64,000 bases of DNA from Cryptomeria japonica (GCF_030272615.1 NC_081412.1:544066370-544130369); one strand, 5' to 3'; counted from the first letter of the stretch, positions 33,181 through 44,440 are shown. Notes: a model not told the origin generated them from the letters alone. A program made the numbers and translations.

Positions 33181-33970
33181 GTAATATTGGATATTTCTTT
33201 TATTAAATCTGACCCTACTTGTTCATCCTTGATCACCTCTTCTTTACCTTTTTCCTTTTGAATAATTCTAATTCTCACCTCTACCTTGGCCTTTGTTGCT
33301 TTTGGAGCCACTCCTTGCATATTCATTCTTTGAAATATGTAACTTAGAGGAAAATGTCTTCTCATTCATTTCTCTAGATGAATCTCTGAATCTCTCTTCA
33401 TGTGATATAAGATCCAAAAAGGTGATCATACTCAAGGGTGGAAATTTTTTTTCTCTCTTCATCATGATGGCAACATTTTTCATCTTGGTGTTAGAGATCT
33501 CAACACCATTTTTATCATAACTTCTTTGCTCATAATTTCTCCCAAAATAGCCATTTTATTGACCACATATTTTACTCTTACACATTAATCACTCGCATTC
33601 TCAATTTCCCACATTTTCAAATTTTCAAAATCCCCTTTCAAGGTTTGTATCTTGTCACTCTTGGTTTGATGAATGTCTTGGTAAATTTCTTTTAGAATCT
33701 TCTAAGCATCCTTATTTGTCCTTACATTTGCAATTCTAGCAAACAAGCTCTTACAAATAGCTATTTAAATGTGAAATAAAGCCTATGCATTCTTCTACTT
33801 TTCCTCCTTCTTGGTCATTTTATCATTGGCTCCAAGTGCATTCCAATAAGTTGGTTCTTCAAACCCAATTTCTATAATTTCCCACTAATATTTTCCTATC
33901 ATAGATATCATAATTTTAATACATGAGAATCATAATCACTTACATTGAATTCTGGGATTGTAAAAGAATT
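33181..33970 (-). pseudogene. Copia gag (UBN2-type), decayed
   Basis: Blocks include YWNALGANDKMTKKE, LFHI, TLKGDFENLKM, CVRVKYVVNKMAILGE and LRSLTPRWK, the standard copia gag pattern. They resemble the copy at 36484-37134 (CVRVKDVVNKMSTLRE, LRSLMPRWN). Several TAG stops and frame changes occur. A basic Gln/Lys-rich linker before the zinc knuckle is cut by the nested insertion at 33180. Confidence 0.75.
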
Positions 33971-34007
33971 AAAATTTGAGATGATGAAATTTTAACAAAA
34001 ATAACCT

Positions 34008-34019
34008 GCTCTGATATCA
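34008..34019 (-). other. Primer-binding site of the copia relic
   Basis: The minus strand reads TGATATCAGAGC, one change from TGGTATCAGAGC, complementary to the initiator Met tRNA 3' end. It lies two bases from a presumed LTR end (TG...CA, plus position 34022). Confidence 0.65.
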
Positions 34020-34021
34020 AA

Positions 34022-34556
34022 TGAAAAATTTAAATAGTCCAAGATAATGATGATATAAATATTTATCAAGAAAATGGAATAATAACCTACACAACAGATG
34101 CAATTTTTCTCAGAAAATTTAAAAGAGAACTAAAAAATGATTTTTTTCCCTTGTGAAGGTGACATGCTAAACAAAAATACTGAAGAAAAATAAAAACTGT
34201 AGGGGGATAGAGGCTTGGAGGTAGAACTAAAGGATTAGATGCATTAGTCTCCAACCAAAAATGCCAATTGGGTATCATCAAAGATCTTTCATAGATAAAT
34301 ATTTGGAACAATAGTTGCATAGATAAATATTTGGAACAATAGTTGTATCTATACAAAAGTATGCAAATGCATAGAAGAAGAGACCCACCAATGGATGGGT
34401 AGATATGAAATAACTATTTCTCAAAATACATTTTTGTCAACAAGATGAAATTCCCATACAAAAATCGGTCCTACATATAGAATTAGAGGCTTTGCATTCT
34501 TAAATCTCTAAACTTGTCTCTAAATCTCAGATTTGTCAATCACAAATTGAATGATT
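34022..34556 (-). mobile_element. Presumed 5' LTR of the copia relic; outer end uncertain
   Basis: The inner end (plus-strand TGAAAAATTTAAATAG at 34022) is placed by the adjacent primer-binding site and gag. The outer end is not defined because the 3' LTR is missing. It contains an exact 28-bp tandem duplication at 34290-34345. The coding-like exon at 34577 must lie outside it. Confidence 0.4.
34290..34345 (+). repeat. Exact 28-bp tandem duplication
   Basis: A unit beginning CATAGATAAATATTTGGAAC and ending AATAGTTG is present twice in a row without a mismatch (34290-34317, 34318-34345). Identity in an otherwise decayed region suggests a recent duplication. Confidence 0.85.
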
Positions 34557-34576
34557 AATTTTGATTGTATTTATAG

Positions 34577-34792
34577 GTGATTACAAAGGGGCCTCCACTA
34601 GTTTCAGACATTTTCAAGGCTATATTAAAGATTTCAGAAAGCATAGAGCAGGAAGAAATTCGGAAGAGGTGGTTCAATTTAAATGAAAGCAAATGCAATG
34701 AGGCTAGTGAATTGAGATTAAGTAGATTAAACATTAGCAACTTTTTGAAAATATTTTTGTTGATAGGATGCTTATATTTTCTCACTGTTTGA
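34577..34792 (+). pseudogene. Last-exon fragment of a plant glutamate-receptor-like channel
   Basis: A 71-codon frame opens just after a pyrimidine-rich TTGATTGTATTTATAG, a good 3' splice site, and ends at TGA 34790. It reads KGPPLVSDIFKAILKISES, EEIRKRWFN, a Cys, LRLSRLNISNFLKIFLLIG. Plant GLR proteins end in a closely similar order: (K)GSPLV.D.SRAIL...., E.I..KWF, C, S-L....F.GLF...G, the last part being the fourth membrane helix. No other GLR exon is seen, and only retroelements surround it. It may be an isolated pseudogene fragment, a captured exon, or the real last exon of a gene with very long introns; the frame is undamaged. Confidence 0.65.
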
Positions 34793-35749
34793 TACTATTT
34801 GTGTTGTCTACTTTCCTGATTTATGCACAAAAACCAAAATTTATCTCATGTTATGTCCATCTCCTCCCGATTGTGAATGTTTGCTAATTATAGAGACCAA
34901 GAGAACATCCCACTACCAAAAAGAAAGAAATGTGAGACCACCATTTCATCAAATGGAACCACTTCTTGGACCAATTCCTCTCAAATCACTATTTTAACAT
35001 AATAGATATAATATGAATTTCAAAATTATTTAATTTTTCTACTAAAACTATTCTATTTTGTAAATGTAGCTTGACCATAAAATGTGGAGAACGGTTCAAC
35101 TAAAATTAATCATATCCATGTTAAAATTGTACTGTATTGATAGACTAACTACTTTTCACGCAGATTAATTTTATTTCTATGAAGAGATAGATCTAGTTTT
35201 GACCTTAGATTTGACCCTAAAAAGGAATCACTCTTATAAAGATTACAATATTATTGCAGAGGCTCTATGTTAATCTTGTGATTAAACTTTTTCCCTGCAG
35301 CTAATCACAAGCAAGTTTCAACTATTGCTAATTTATATTCTGAAGATTTGAGACTCAAACATGCTCACAAATTAATTGAGAAAAAATTTGGTGGCATGCT
35401 ATTCGCGTTTGCAGAATGTTAGACAAAAATGCAAGTTTATATACGAGAGAATACACAAGATACAATGTGTTTGTCAGCAGTTGCCGGCATTATTAATATA
35501 TCTGACAAGTAAGAACAATAGATTAAAGTGATGGTTTCTTCAAGCATAGAGTATTCCCATCTGGCTTGAGATGAACTATTGATGATTGAAAATTTTACAT
35601 GCAAAGTGAGAGGTGGTGACGCTATGTGGATGGAAAAATTGCCTTTATCATCTAATATTTTTAAGGGTTGTCTTCATCTCTTATGACTGAATTTAGCAAC
35701 CATGGCAACTCTTTCTATTTCTTTAGCTACAGTAGTACCATGAAAAAAC
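34793..35749. other. AT-rich stretch between the exon fragment and the next element
   Basis: It would include any 3' UTR of the glutamate-receptor-like fragment. At 35286-35300 a strong 3' splice-site-like sequence (ACTTTTTCCCTGCAG) precedes an open stretch to about 35420 that contains STIANLYSEDLRLKHAHKLI. I do not recognise that peptide and do not call it an exon. Nothing else is seen. Confidence 0.35.
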
Positions 35750-36414
35750 TGTGAAGAACTGATATTGTTCATGCAACTCAGAGATTTGCATCTCCCACCA
35801 TAAAATTAACATTCTCTACCATGCATAACTGAACTCTCAAATCCACTGCCATACACCAACATGCAACTAGCTAAATTTAGGATCGTATATTATTAGTTAA
35901 TAGTTTTTATTTCTCATGCAAATAAATCATGTTGTGCATGCATTTAGACTAATATTAGTTTAGAGAGATTTCTTTAGAACCATCATCATATAGTGCATTC
36001 ATATAGAAAGTTAGTTTTTTCCAACTAAATAAAGCATGCTACACATGTTGTTATTTTTAGAGTTTTCTTGTTATACTAAACTTTTATTCGCAGAGTTAAC
36101 TATTGTCAGTTTTCTCTATGGTGACTTTAATAAAGGCTATGATCTCTTTTTAAAGTCAACCTCTTTGTAATTTATTGATTCAACAATAGAAGAAATCTTT
36201 GCATTAAAAACAGACTATTCAACAATTTAAACAATAGAAGAAATATTTGCATTAAAAACAGAGTATTCAACAATTTAAGAATTTCCAATTCTTGTTATGT
36301 GATTTATGAGGGATATGTAAGTTAATTTATTTATTACTATTATTGTTTAGCTTTATGTTATTTTATTTTGAATCAGTTGGCTCAAAGGAGACAAGGTAGA
36401 TTCAAAAATCTACA
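35750..36414 (+). repeat. Copia 5' LTR (665 bp)
   Basis: Begins TGTGAAGAACT and ends AAAATCTACA. It contains a 45-50 bp duplicated segment (AACAATAGAAGAAAT(C/A)TTTGC...) near 36182-36278 that the 3' LTR has only once, which explains much of the length difference. Confidence 0.88.
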
Positions 36415-36416
36415 AG

Positions 36417-36428
36417 TGGTATCAAAGA
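36417..36428 (+). other. Copia primer-binding site
   Basis: TGGTATCAAAGA follows the 5' LTR after two bases. It differs from the initiator-Met consensus TGGTATCAGAGC by G-to-A-type changes at the end. Confidence 0.75.
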
Positions 36429-36483
36429 GGGTAAAATTGTTTTGGGTTAAAGTTTTATTATTGGAATTTTGCCAAAGTTAATC

Positions 36484-37867
36484 ATGTCGAATTCTAACCG
36501 GATGCATGTTCCAGAATGTGATCGGAATGATTATGATTATTAGTGAGTTTAGATGCTAATTTTTTTTATTGGAAAATATTTGTAGGAGATTGTTGAATCA
36601 GGTTATGAGGAGCCAACTAATTGGAATTCCCTTACAGCCAATGAAAGAATAGCAAGAAAGGAGGCAAGGAAGAAGAATGCTTAGGCTTTATTTCACATTA
36701 AAATAGCTCTCGATAAGAGTCTATTTCCAAGAATATCAAGAGAAACAACTGCTAGATGTTCCTAGAAGACTCTACAAGAATCTTACCAGGGTAGTGCTCA
36801 AGTTCATGTGGTCAAGCTTCAAACATTGAAGCAAGAGTTCAAGAATTTGAAGACGCAAAAAGTTGAAAGTATAAGTGATTATTGTGTCAGAGTCAAAGAT
36901 GTGGTCAATAAAATGTCTACACTTCGGGAAACTATAAGCAATGAAGTTTTGATTAAAAAAAAGGTATTGAGATCTTTGATGCCCAGATGGAATCATGTTG
37001 CCATAATCATAGAAGAATTCAAGGATTCGACAAAACTAGAGTTTGATCAATTGGTTGGATCCCTAATGTCTCATGAAGAAACATTGAAAAATTATTTTGA
37101 AAGTGTTGAGAAAGCATTTTCCTCTAAATTGTGAATCGCAAAAAATAAAGATGCAAGCAACAGAAGTTCCAAAAGCAATCAAGGCCAAGGTAAAGGGAAA
37201 AGCCAAAATTCGTCAAGAGGTTAGAGGTAGAGGTGGCTCAAGAGGAAGAAGTAAAATTGATAGGAGAAATGTTCAATGTTACCATTGTAATAGGTATGGT
37301 CACTTTGAAAGAGAATGCAGATTGAAAGAAGGTAAAAGTGCTAACTATGCTTAAGAAAGTAGTGAAAATTCTCCAGATCACTTATTTTTATCCTATGCCA
37401 AAGGTGAAAATACTAGTAAAGATGTTTGGTACCTAGATCCTTGATGCTCTAACCATATGACAAGGAATGAAAAGTTCTTTTCAACAAAGGATGAAAGTTT
37501 TAAATTCAAGATCCATCTTAGTGACGATAAATCATTGGAGGTTGCTATCAAAGGACCTATGGAGGTCCAAACAAAAGAAGGGATAAAGAATATTCATGAT
37601 ATTTACTATACTCCACAATTGAAGCACAATTTGTTAAGTGTTGGGCAGCTATGTAAAAAAATTTAAAAAGTAGTTGTTAACAATAAAACATATACTGTCT
37701 ATGATAAGAATAAGGGAAAAAGGGTGATGACTGTTGTGCCTATAATAAGAAAAAGGATGTTCCCTTTCATGTTTGGTAAACATAACAAGAGTCTTGCAAA
37801 TATGGCTTATGAGGATTCAAGTTGGTTATGATATCTCGGGTATGGACATTTAAATTTTCATAGTTTG
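36484..37867 (+). pseudogene. Copia gag and protease (5' part of the polyprotein)
   Basis: Gag starts MSNSNRMHVPECDRNDY, followed by stops. The UBN2-type block (36808-37134) has LKQEFKNLKTQKVESISDYC and KVLRSLMPRWN. A frame change near 37130 is followed by a basic Arg/Gly linker and a complete CCHC knuckle CYHCNRYGHFEREC (37277-37318). The protease site reads LDP, stop, CSNHM where (L)DSG(C/A)S.HM is expected. YYTPQLKHNLLSVGQL follows. The reading frame is cut at 37867 by the nested element after HLNFHSL and resumes at 45719. Confidence 0.88.
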
Positions 37868-39106
37868 TGTAAAGCGGAAAATCGCGATCGAACCCTAGTT
37901 GCTCTCCCCTCTTCCAACTCCAAGGAGAGAGAAGGGAGGTTCACTAGGGTTGATGGTTTTCACTTAGAGGAGAGACTTTACATTCAAAAGAGGGGTTGAA
38001 ACCCACAAGATCCAATCCCACGCAATGCAAGATTGGATGCTAAATGTGTTTCAAGGCTTAAGACAGCAAGGCTACCCTCTTTTGTAAAGAATGTGCATAG
38101 AAGAATTAAGCTAGGAATGCATAGAAAATGACAAAGATTCGCTTATAAACTGAGATAGGGATATAGGATGAAGCTGCGGACCTGGAATTAGCAGTAAAAT
38201 GTCGATACGGTGCTGTCCTGCAAATTTGAGCAAAAGTTGTCGGGACGATGGCACCCGGTGCCACGGTCCTCCGAAAAATCCGCGAAACGAAGGGGGATCT
38301 GTTCGTCTCTGCACAAGGATTCCAGATCTTCAATTTCAGCCGCGTACCTACAATCTACACATAGAAAAGCGAAGACGATTGGGGGGTTAGGGATTAGGGG
38401 TTTGCCTTTAGGTCAAACCCCGGTTTTGGAATTAACCAAGAAATGAGCAAGTGTTGTAAATGTAAATGACTGTAATGTAAAACAAGTACTAATACCTTGT
38501 TCTAAGGATGTTTGTATCCTTATGTGCGAAGGTTTAGATGTTGTATGTTGTTGTATGTTGTATGTTGCAAGTGATCTCCTCTTCAATGGTTGAATCCTTG
38601 TCTTGAATGCAACACTTAGCCTTGAATGGAGACTTGAAATGATCAATTGCTTGAAGGAATGCTTGAATTCTTGAATGCTTGAGTATAATTTCCACGCCTT
38701 TTCCATCATCTATGTGTTATATTCAAATGAGAGAGAAAAATGTATTTTATATACTTGTCAATTAGGGCTGATAGACTGATTTTCCCGACCTTAGGCCGAC
38801 CAGGAAAGTTTAAATTCCAATTTGCAAACAAAAAGACCTGAGACCCCTTAGGAGACCGGCCCCAAAATAGGACCCAGGGACCAGGGCACTGGGCGCCATG
38901 GTCCTGGGGACCAAGGCGCTGGGCGCTCTAGTCCCACCTCCTGGGACAGCAGGGTGCAAGGAGGTTCAGGCCAAGGTGCTTGAAAAATGCAGTTTTCAGT
39001 GTCGTGAGCAAGTTTCGGGGTCTCCATTCAGGTTGCGTGTTGCGTCACCATCGTGAAGACCGAAATGCAGCCGAAATTGCAAGTGTCGCAATTTTAGGAT
39101 GCTACA
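37868..39106 (-). repeat. Gypsy-type LTR, left copy (3' LTR in element orientation; 1,239 bp)
   Basis: Plus-strand ends are TGTAAAGCGG and GGATGCTACA. A purine-rich tract when read on the minus strand (39107-39121) adjoins it. It carries 27-bp palindromic units at 38243-38269, 38878-38904 and 38908-38934. Confidence 0.92.
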
Positions 39107-39858
39107 TTTAGCCCCCACTTTAGCGGGAGTATGTATGCTCATACTTCCGGTAAATTAAAAGGAAACAATATTGAAAGACTTTCACCACGTCAAGGAGGCA
39201 AGATACACCAAGCCCCCAGTGGACTAAGGATCTTACGACTTCGATTGACAAAGTAAAAGGGAAGATCACGAGGAAGAACCATGACTATCAGTAGTAAGGT
39301 TCCCTCACTATGAGTCATGCAAGAAAGATATCAAAAAATTTCAGGGCAAGGCTAAATTTACCAAGAAATTTTCAAGTATCTTGAAAAGATATGAACGGGA
39401 TGTATGCCCCCCTACGTTAAAGCGATCACACATGCCTCACCGGGGGTGATTGTTTTAACGTAGTGATACACATAAGAAATGAGAAAGGAGCACGTTATCG
39501 CAAGGATTTAGCCCCCAAGTGTGAGATAAACCCAAGGATAATGGACACAAAACACAAAGCACGAGGTGACCTTGCTTTCCTCGGGGTCAGTATGCTGTAT
39601 GATAATTCATGTATATCATATGTATGTATGCATAATTGTTCTTCATTCCCCAATCAAGGAAGGTCACCTAGAAGAAGGGAACACATGTGTCTTTTGAGTC
39701 AACATGAGAGAGACCAAGAGATCTCAATGCTTTGCATCGTCCTCAAGTAGACAACACTAAGGACAACAAATAGAAGAATGAGAATAACATATAGAAGAAG
39801 TAACAAAAGAGAGGGGGAGAGAATCTGCTATGCTAATGTAACTAGTCTAGCACGTCAT
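39107..39858 (-). other. 3' non-coding region and polypurine tract
   Basis: Nothing coding is recognised. The minus strand reads AAAGTGGGGGCTAAA (39121-39107) directly before the LTR start TGTAGC, a good polypurine tract. Confidence 0.6.
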
Positions 39859-40722
39859 CTACCCCCGATCTTGCTGATCAATGTTTCGGGAAGGCAGGGA
39901 GCACACTAGAGGAGGAACATCCAACACAGTAGATGGAGCTATCACAAGATCCAAACAAGGGCTATGTTCATGTTCCGAGCCACATTGTTCTTGTCTAGGA
40001 GCTAGGATAAGTGCTTTAGAAAATTCATTAGATAAATGGTTATCAACATCAACAAGTTCATATTCACTATCAGAAGCAAGAGGAGAAGTAGCATTTTCAT
40101 CATGAATAACATTTTCATCTATATCATCATCAAGATTTATAAAAATAGGATCTTTAACTCGCACAGGATCAAGACCATCATGTATCTTATGTTTAGGAGA
40201 TTTAGGCTCAATGTCCGGCTGAGGAGAAAATGGAATAATGCTTGTTGAAGGTGTTTTTGGAGATTGCAAAGTTTGAGAAGTAGCTGCCTGAGCTCTAAGA
40301 CGACGCTTTCGTTGGCATTCACGTGCAGAATGATTTCATCTAGTCTTAGTAGGAAGTTGAGAAGATTGAGGAGGAGGAATGTTCTCATCCTTAGCACTTG
40401 GGTGTTTAGGTTGTGGTCTCTTAGGCTGGATAATAGGAGAAGAAGAAGGTCTCTTCTCTCTATAAAAGGACGGAGGAGGAACTGCTCCATATAAAGGAGG
40501 AATTTTTGGTTTAGGAAGGAGACCAAGTCCATCATGACGAGGAGGTATAGGTCTACTTTTAGGATGTTTATTAGATATAGACATAGTCACATCCATAGGG
40601 ATGGGTTGGGAATCTTCTTGAGGAAAGACATTAGTTTTATCTTTCAAAGGAAGAACTTCCTTCTCAAGAATGATAGGAATATCAAGTTTAGGCGTTCTAG
40701 GTTCACTTAAAGATAGGATCAT
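39859..40722 (-). pseudogene. Proline-rich C-terminal ORF where RT would be expected
   Basis: In frame with the protease, with one TGA at 40333. It reads PIILEKEVLPLKD, KPKIPPLYGAVPPPSFYREK, PKRPQPKHPSAKDENIPPP, then an acidic part (NLDDDIDENVIHDENATSP). No RT, RNase H or integrase motif occurs before the polypurine tract at 39121-39107. The tail is low-complexity and of unknown role. Confidence 0.65.
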
Positions 40723-40731
40723 ATCTGTTTT

Positions 40732-41451
40732 CTACTTTTGATAAGATTTGAAAAGATGATCACTTCGCGGAGGAAGAGATTGGAATTGTTTAGGCCAAAA
40801 GTAATCAATAGGAACGCTAGAAGTTCTTTCAGCTGGTTTAAAGAGACTATGATTGACAGTAACAACTTCACCATCATGGGGAAATTTCAAACACTTATGA
40901 ATAGGAGAAGCAATAGCTTTCATGGAAGATAGCCAAGGATAGCCAAGCTTCACACGAAATTGTTCGGAAGAAGGAATAATAGCAAAGTTCACATCAAGGG
41001 ATTTGTTATGGACCTCAATAGGCAATGTAATAGAACCAATTGCGGGAGAAGAAAATGCATCAAATAGTTTCACAATCACATCTGTTTTGTCATAGATCAC
41101 TTGATTCAATTGCAAGGTAAAAAGAAATTCTTCAGTAATAACATTAACCATGCACGAAGAATCAATAAGCACTCCACGACAAGGTGTATTCTTAACTTTT
41201 GCAACTATGTATAAAGGACCATCAGGTGCTCTAATGGTTTCATTAGAATCAAATGTGATGGAAGGTTCTTTAGGGATTTCTTGCTGCTCTACAAAGTTAA
41301 TCACATTCGGAGTCATAGACACAAGACCATCAGATGAGAGAGAGGAATCATTAGCCTCAATTGCATTAGAGGTATGAGAAGGTAATAGATCAGTAAAAAT
41401 CTGAAGATTTTGGTTACGAAGAGCTACAGATGTATTGCCTTTATCATTCAT
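40732..41451 (-). pseudogene. Aspartic protease region of the nested gypsy-type element
   Basis: It follows gag after the TAG and a one-base frame change near 41452. The active-site region reads GVLIDSSCMVNVITEEF, where DSG(A/S) is usual, so the Gly is replaced by Ser. Flanking pattern: GPLYIVAKVKN, LPIEVHNKSLDVNFAI, LGYPWLSSMKAI. A TAG ends it at 40732, but the same frame continues into the Pro-rich ORF. Gag-protease-tail was therefore probably one polyprotein. Confidence 0.8.
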
Positions 41452-41534
41452 CCAGAAACAGAGATAGTATTATTATCAATCAAATCTTGAATTTTACCCT
41501 TTAAAGAAAAACATTTTTCAGTATCATGACCAGG

Positions 41535-43286
41535 CTAACGATGAAAGTGACAAAAGGCTTTGTTATCAAAATAAGGTGAAGTAATCTTTGTAGGATCAAT
41601 TTGTCTTATAGGAGGAAGAGTAAGCACATTTTGTTCCAATAACTTATTCATAATACTATGCAATGATTCATTCAAAGGAGTATACTTTCTTTCTTTCTTG
41701 AAAAATTTAGAAATAGGAGGCACACCTGATGCTGCATTCACATTGTTGTTGATGATGTTTTCATTGAATTTGATGGAATCTCTGTTCGGTTTAAACTTCC
41801 CAAATGGTTGTTGACTGCTATCACCCTTATCACTCGGAGCCATAGGATGTGATTGTTCCATTTGACTCACAGTCAGTTGATAATTGTGAAGAGTTGCACA
41901 CAACTGTTGGAAAGAAGTAAACTCAGAAAATAGAAGTTTGTCTCGAATATCTTTTTGTAAATTAGAAATAAAGATTCTTTGAATATCATTGTCAGGCACT
42001 GGAAAGGAAATTTGAGCATACAAATGCTTATATCTACCAATGAAATCAGTCACTTTTTCTTTAACACCTTGTTTACAATGCATTAAATAAATCAAAGTAA
42101 CTTTAGGACTTATATTGTTTTGAAATTGTTGAATGAAAGAATTTGCAAGTTGTTCAAAAGAAGTAATAGAATAGGAAGGCAATGAGCAATACCATTGTAG
42201 GGCTTTGTCTCTTAATGTTCTAGTGAACAGTTTTGCAAGCAACCTTTGGTCATAAGCAAAATCAGTACATATTGTTTGAAAAGTCTTAACATGTGTTAGA
42301 GGATCACCTTTACCATTATAAAGCTCCAAATGCGGGATTTCAACATGTTTAGGAGGGATAGCTCGAACAATGTCAAGAGAAAGTGGGCTCACAACATCAA
42401 ATGTGGGCACACTAAACTTAGATTGATTCATAGAGGCAATTTGTTGCTGTAAAGAAGAGACAGTTTGTGCAAGATTGTTAATGGTAGCTTCAGTCGAAGA
42501 ATTCATATTAGGTGTGTTAGATTGAGATGGAGGTGTTATGTTATTGAAAGAAGGTAAAGAGTAAGGTGGTGGGACTTTATGATAATTAGTCATAGGAGAT
42601 GATTGGACAGGAGGAACACTACAAGGAGGAATGGAATGGTTAAATGAATTGCCCCCTTGCGTCATGTTCATTTGTGGAGATATAATAGGGACATTCATTG
42701 AAGGAATGAATGAAGAAGTCGGATTAAATGAAGGAAGAGGGTTAATTGAAGAAGAAGGGTTGCCCCCATGACTAGTAATCACGGGAGGAATGTCTTGTGT
42801 AGAAGTAGCCATTATGTTTGATGTAAAGGTAGGTATGCTAGCAATAGAAGTTGTCAGAGGAATAGAATGATTGACTTGGGTAGGAGGGTGTGTATAACCT
42901 AAAGTTTCGGCACAACTCTTCATAGGCATCACATTTGAATCCACAATGTGTGCAATACCACGCAAAATATCAATTCCATTCTTATCACTTTGAAGCATAC
43001 GTTTTAGACCCTCAATTAAAGGAAGAGCTTGACTATCAGGGTATTCTTGAGACATCCATTGTCGAAAATCGTCAAATTGGTTATCCAATTTCGAAAGTTG
43101 TTCTTCAGAAACCTCATGGAGAGCTTCTTCATCATTAAGAGGATTAGAGGAATTACCCATGTCCTCGTTAAAAAGGCTATTCAAATTACGTTCCATTTCC
43201 TCAGTAATTAAACCTTGGAAAGACTTAATTCTACGGCTTCGTCTAACGGGAATAGTGTAAGTAGGGCTTATTGTTGTAAAACTCAT
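41535..43286 (-). CDS. Gag of the nested gypsy-type element (583 codons)
   Basis: The longest undamaged ORF in the window. A basic start (VRRSRRIKS) is followed by an acidic region, a long Pro/Ser/Asn-rich spacer, then a Retrotrans_gag-type domain with HVEIPHLELYNGKGDPLTHV, LFTRTLRDKALQWYCSLP, FIGRYKHLYAQISF and SNLQKDIRDKLL. It stops at a TAG inside a zinc-knuckle-like motif (CHFHR, stop, PGHDTEKC), probably a former CAG, so protein made here would lack the knuckle. The gag resembles those of Tat/Athila-like plant gypsy elements, a judgement from motif style only. Confidence 0.85.
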   Translation of the reverse strand: MSFTTISPTYTIPVRRSRRIKSFQGLITEEMERNLNSLFNEDMGNSSNPLNDEEALHEVSEEQLSKLDNQFDDFRQWMSQEYPDSQALPLIEGLKRMLQSDKNGIDILRGIAHIVDSNVMPMKSCAETLGYTHPPTQVNHSIPLTTSIASIPTFTSNIMATSTQDIPPVITSHGGNPSSSINPLPSFNPTSSFIPSMNVPIISPQMNMTQGGNSFNHSIPPCSVPPVQSSPMTNYHKVPPPYSLPSFNNITPPSQSNTPNMNSSTEATINNLAQTVSSLQQQIASMNQSKFSVPTFDVVSPLSLDIVRAIPPKHVEIPHLELYNGKGDPLTHVKTFQTICTDFAYDQRLLAKLFTRTLRDKALQWYCSLPSYSITSFEQLANSFIQQFQNNISPKVTLIYLMHCKQGVKEKVTDFIGRYKHLYAQISFPVPDNDIQRIFISNLQKDIRDKLLFSEFTSFQQLCATLHNYQLTVSQMEQSHPMAPSDKGDSSQQPFGKFKPNRDSIKFNENIINNNVNAASGVPPISKFFKKERKYTPLNESLHSIMNKLLEQNVLTLPPIRQIDPTKITSPYFDNKAFCHFHR

Positions 43287-43312
43287 GCACTAGAGAAGGA
43301 GAGAAAGTTTTG

Positions 43313-44440
43313 AATTTAGAGGTAGCAATTTTCAGTAAAATCAGCCAATCTTCTGGATTTAAGCTGTTAAATGCAATCACAACAGTCTCCCGAAATTTCG
43401 GAAAAAATGTCTGGGACCGTGGCGCCCGAAGTGCAACACGGTCCTTGCAACTTTTTTCGAAATTTGCAGGGATGAAAGGTATGATGATTTTAAAGCTAAT
43501 CTGAAAAAATTGAGTGATTTTACGATCTGTAGATAGGCCAAATTAAAGTTGCAAATTCAAAATTGAACCCTATTAAGATTGTCGAAAAATGCAAAATTTG
43601 AATTTTGAAAAAGAGAGGGAAACTGAAATTTTGAATTTTATGATTTTAGAGGGAATGCCAAAAGCAATGCAAGTTTTGAAATTCAAAAGTTGACTCAATT
43701 TCACGCAAAATTCAATTTTGAAAGCGGAAATTAAAGTTGTTGTAATTAAGCACTTAATTTCAAAAGTCACAAATTGTAAGAATTTGAATGAAGCACTAAA
43801 ATTTCGAATGAATGTAAACACACTTTTCAGATTTAGGACAGTAAGAACACAATTTTGACACAAAATTTCAATTTCGATGATTTTTGAATGTTTAAAAACC
43901 TTAATCCAAGCAATCACAAGACCAACTTTGACTGTAATTTTGAAGGTGTTAGAATTGATAAAATCAACCAAAATTCTGGATTTTAGCAAGAAAATACAGT
44001 AAGATCTCGCTCCCGAAATTTCGAAAAAAATGTCGGGGATGATGGCGCTCGGCGCCACAGTCCTCGCAACTTTTTTCCAAATTTTTAGGGATGAAAGATA
44101 TTGTGATTTTATTGCGGAATCCAAAGTTACAGCTGATTTGGAGATGTTTTGATCAGTGAAATTGTCAGACAAAGGTTGAATCAAGAGGGTTTCAAAAATT
44201 AGGGTTTTGACATTTAACCACTTAATTTTCAAAATTAAAGCAAAGATATGAATTGATAATTTGTAATAGAAGGGCAGATCTGAATCAAGCATTAATGATT
44301 AACTATTTCACAAGTTTAATTACTAAAAAGAAATTTTAGGGTTTTTATGCAATCACCTTTAAAATTTTGCAAAAGATCAAACATGGAAATGTAATCAATT
44401 TTTTCAGATCTAAGCATGAAAAATCAGAAAGGATGTTCAT
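43313..44440 (-). other. 1.1-kb leader with an internal duplication
   Basis: No gene is recognised between the primer-binding site and the gag ATG. Segments at about 43340-43500 and 43965-44120 are diverged copies of each other (CCCGAAATTTCG, AAAAAATGTC, palindrome, GCAACTTTTTTC, AGGGATGAAAG). Each contains a palindromic unit like those in the LTRs (43414-43444, 44037-44063). The minus ORF 43573-44292 lies in this leader and has no domain signature. Confidence 0.6.

Larger units (their letters stand above)
28870..34019 (-). mobile_element. Ty1/copia element relic (minus strand), split by a TRIM-like element
   Basis: Reading leftward: a primer-binding site at 34019-34008, gag (33970-33181), a nested 3.4-kb insertion (29781-33175), then zinc knuckle, protease and integrase start (29775-28880). 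Pol beyond the integrase start is missing; the sequence breaks near 28870 against a decayed LINE. The coding sequence is close to that of the copia element at 35750-48998, so the two belong to related families. Confidence 0.8.

Noticed and set aside
35301-35420. Open stretch after a strong splice-acceptor-like sequence as an exon
   Set aside because: The peptide is not recognised, no donor or neighbouring exon is visible, and short open stretches are common.
43573-44292. 239-codon minus-strand ORF upstream of gag as an extra gene
   Set aside because: It is low-complexity (Phe/Lys/Ile-rich), overlaps the duplicated leader and palindrome, and has no domain.
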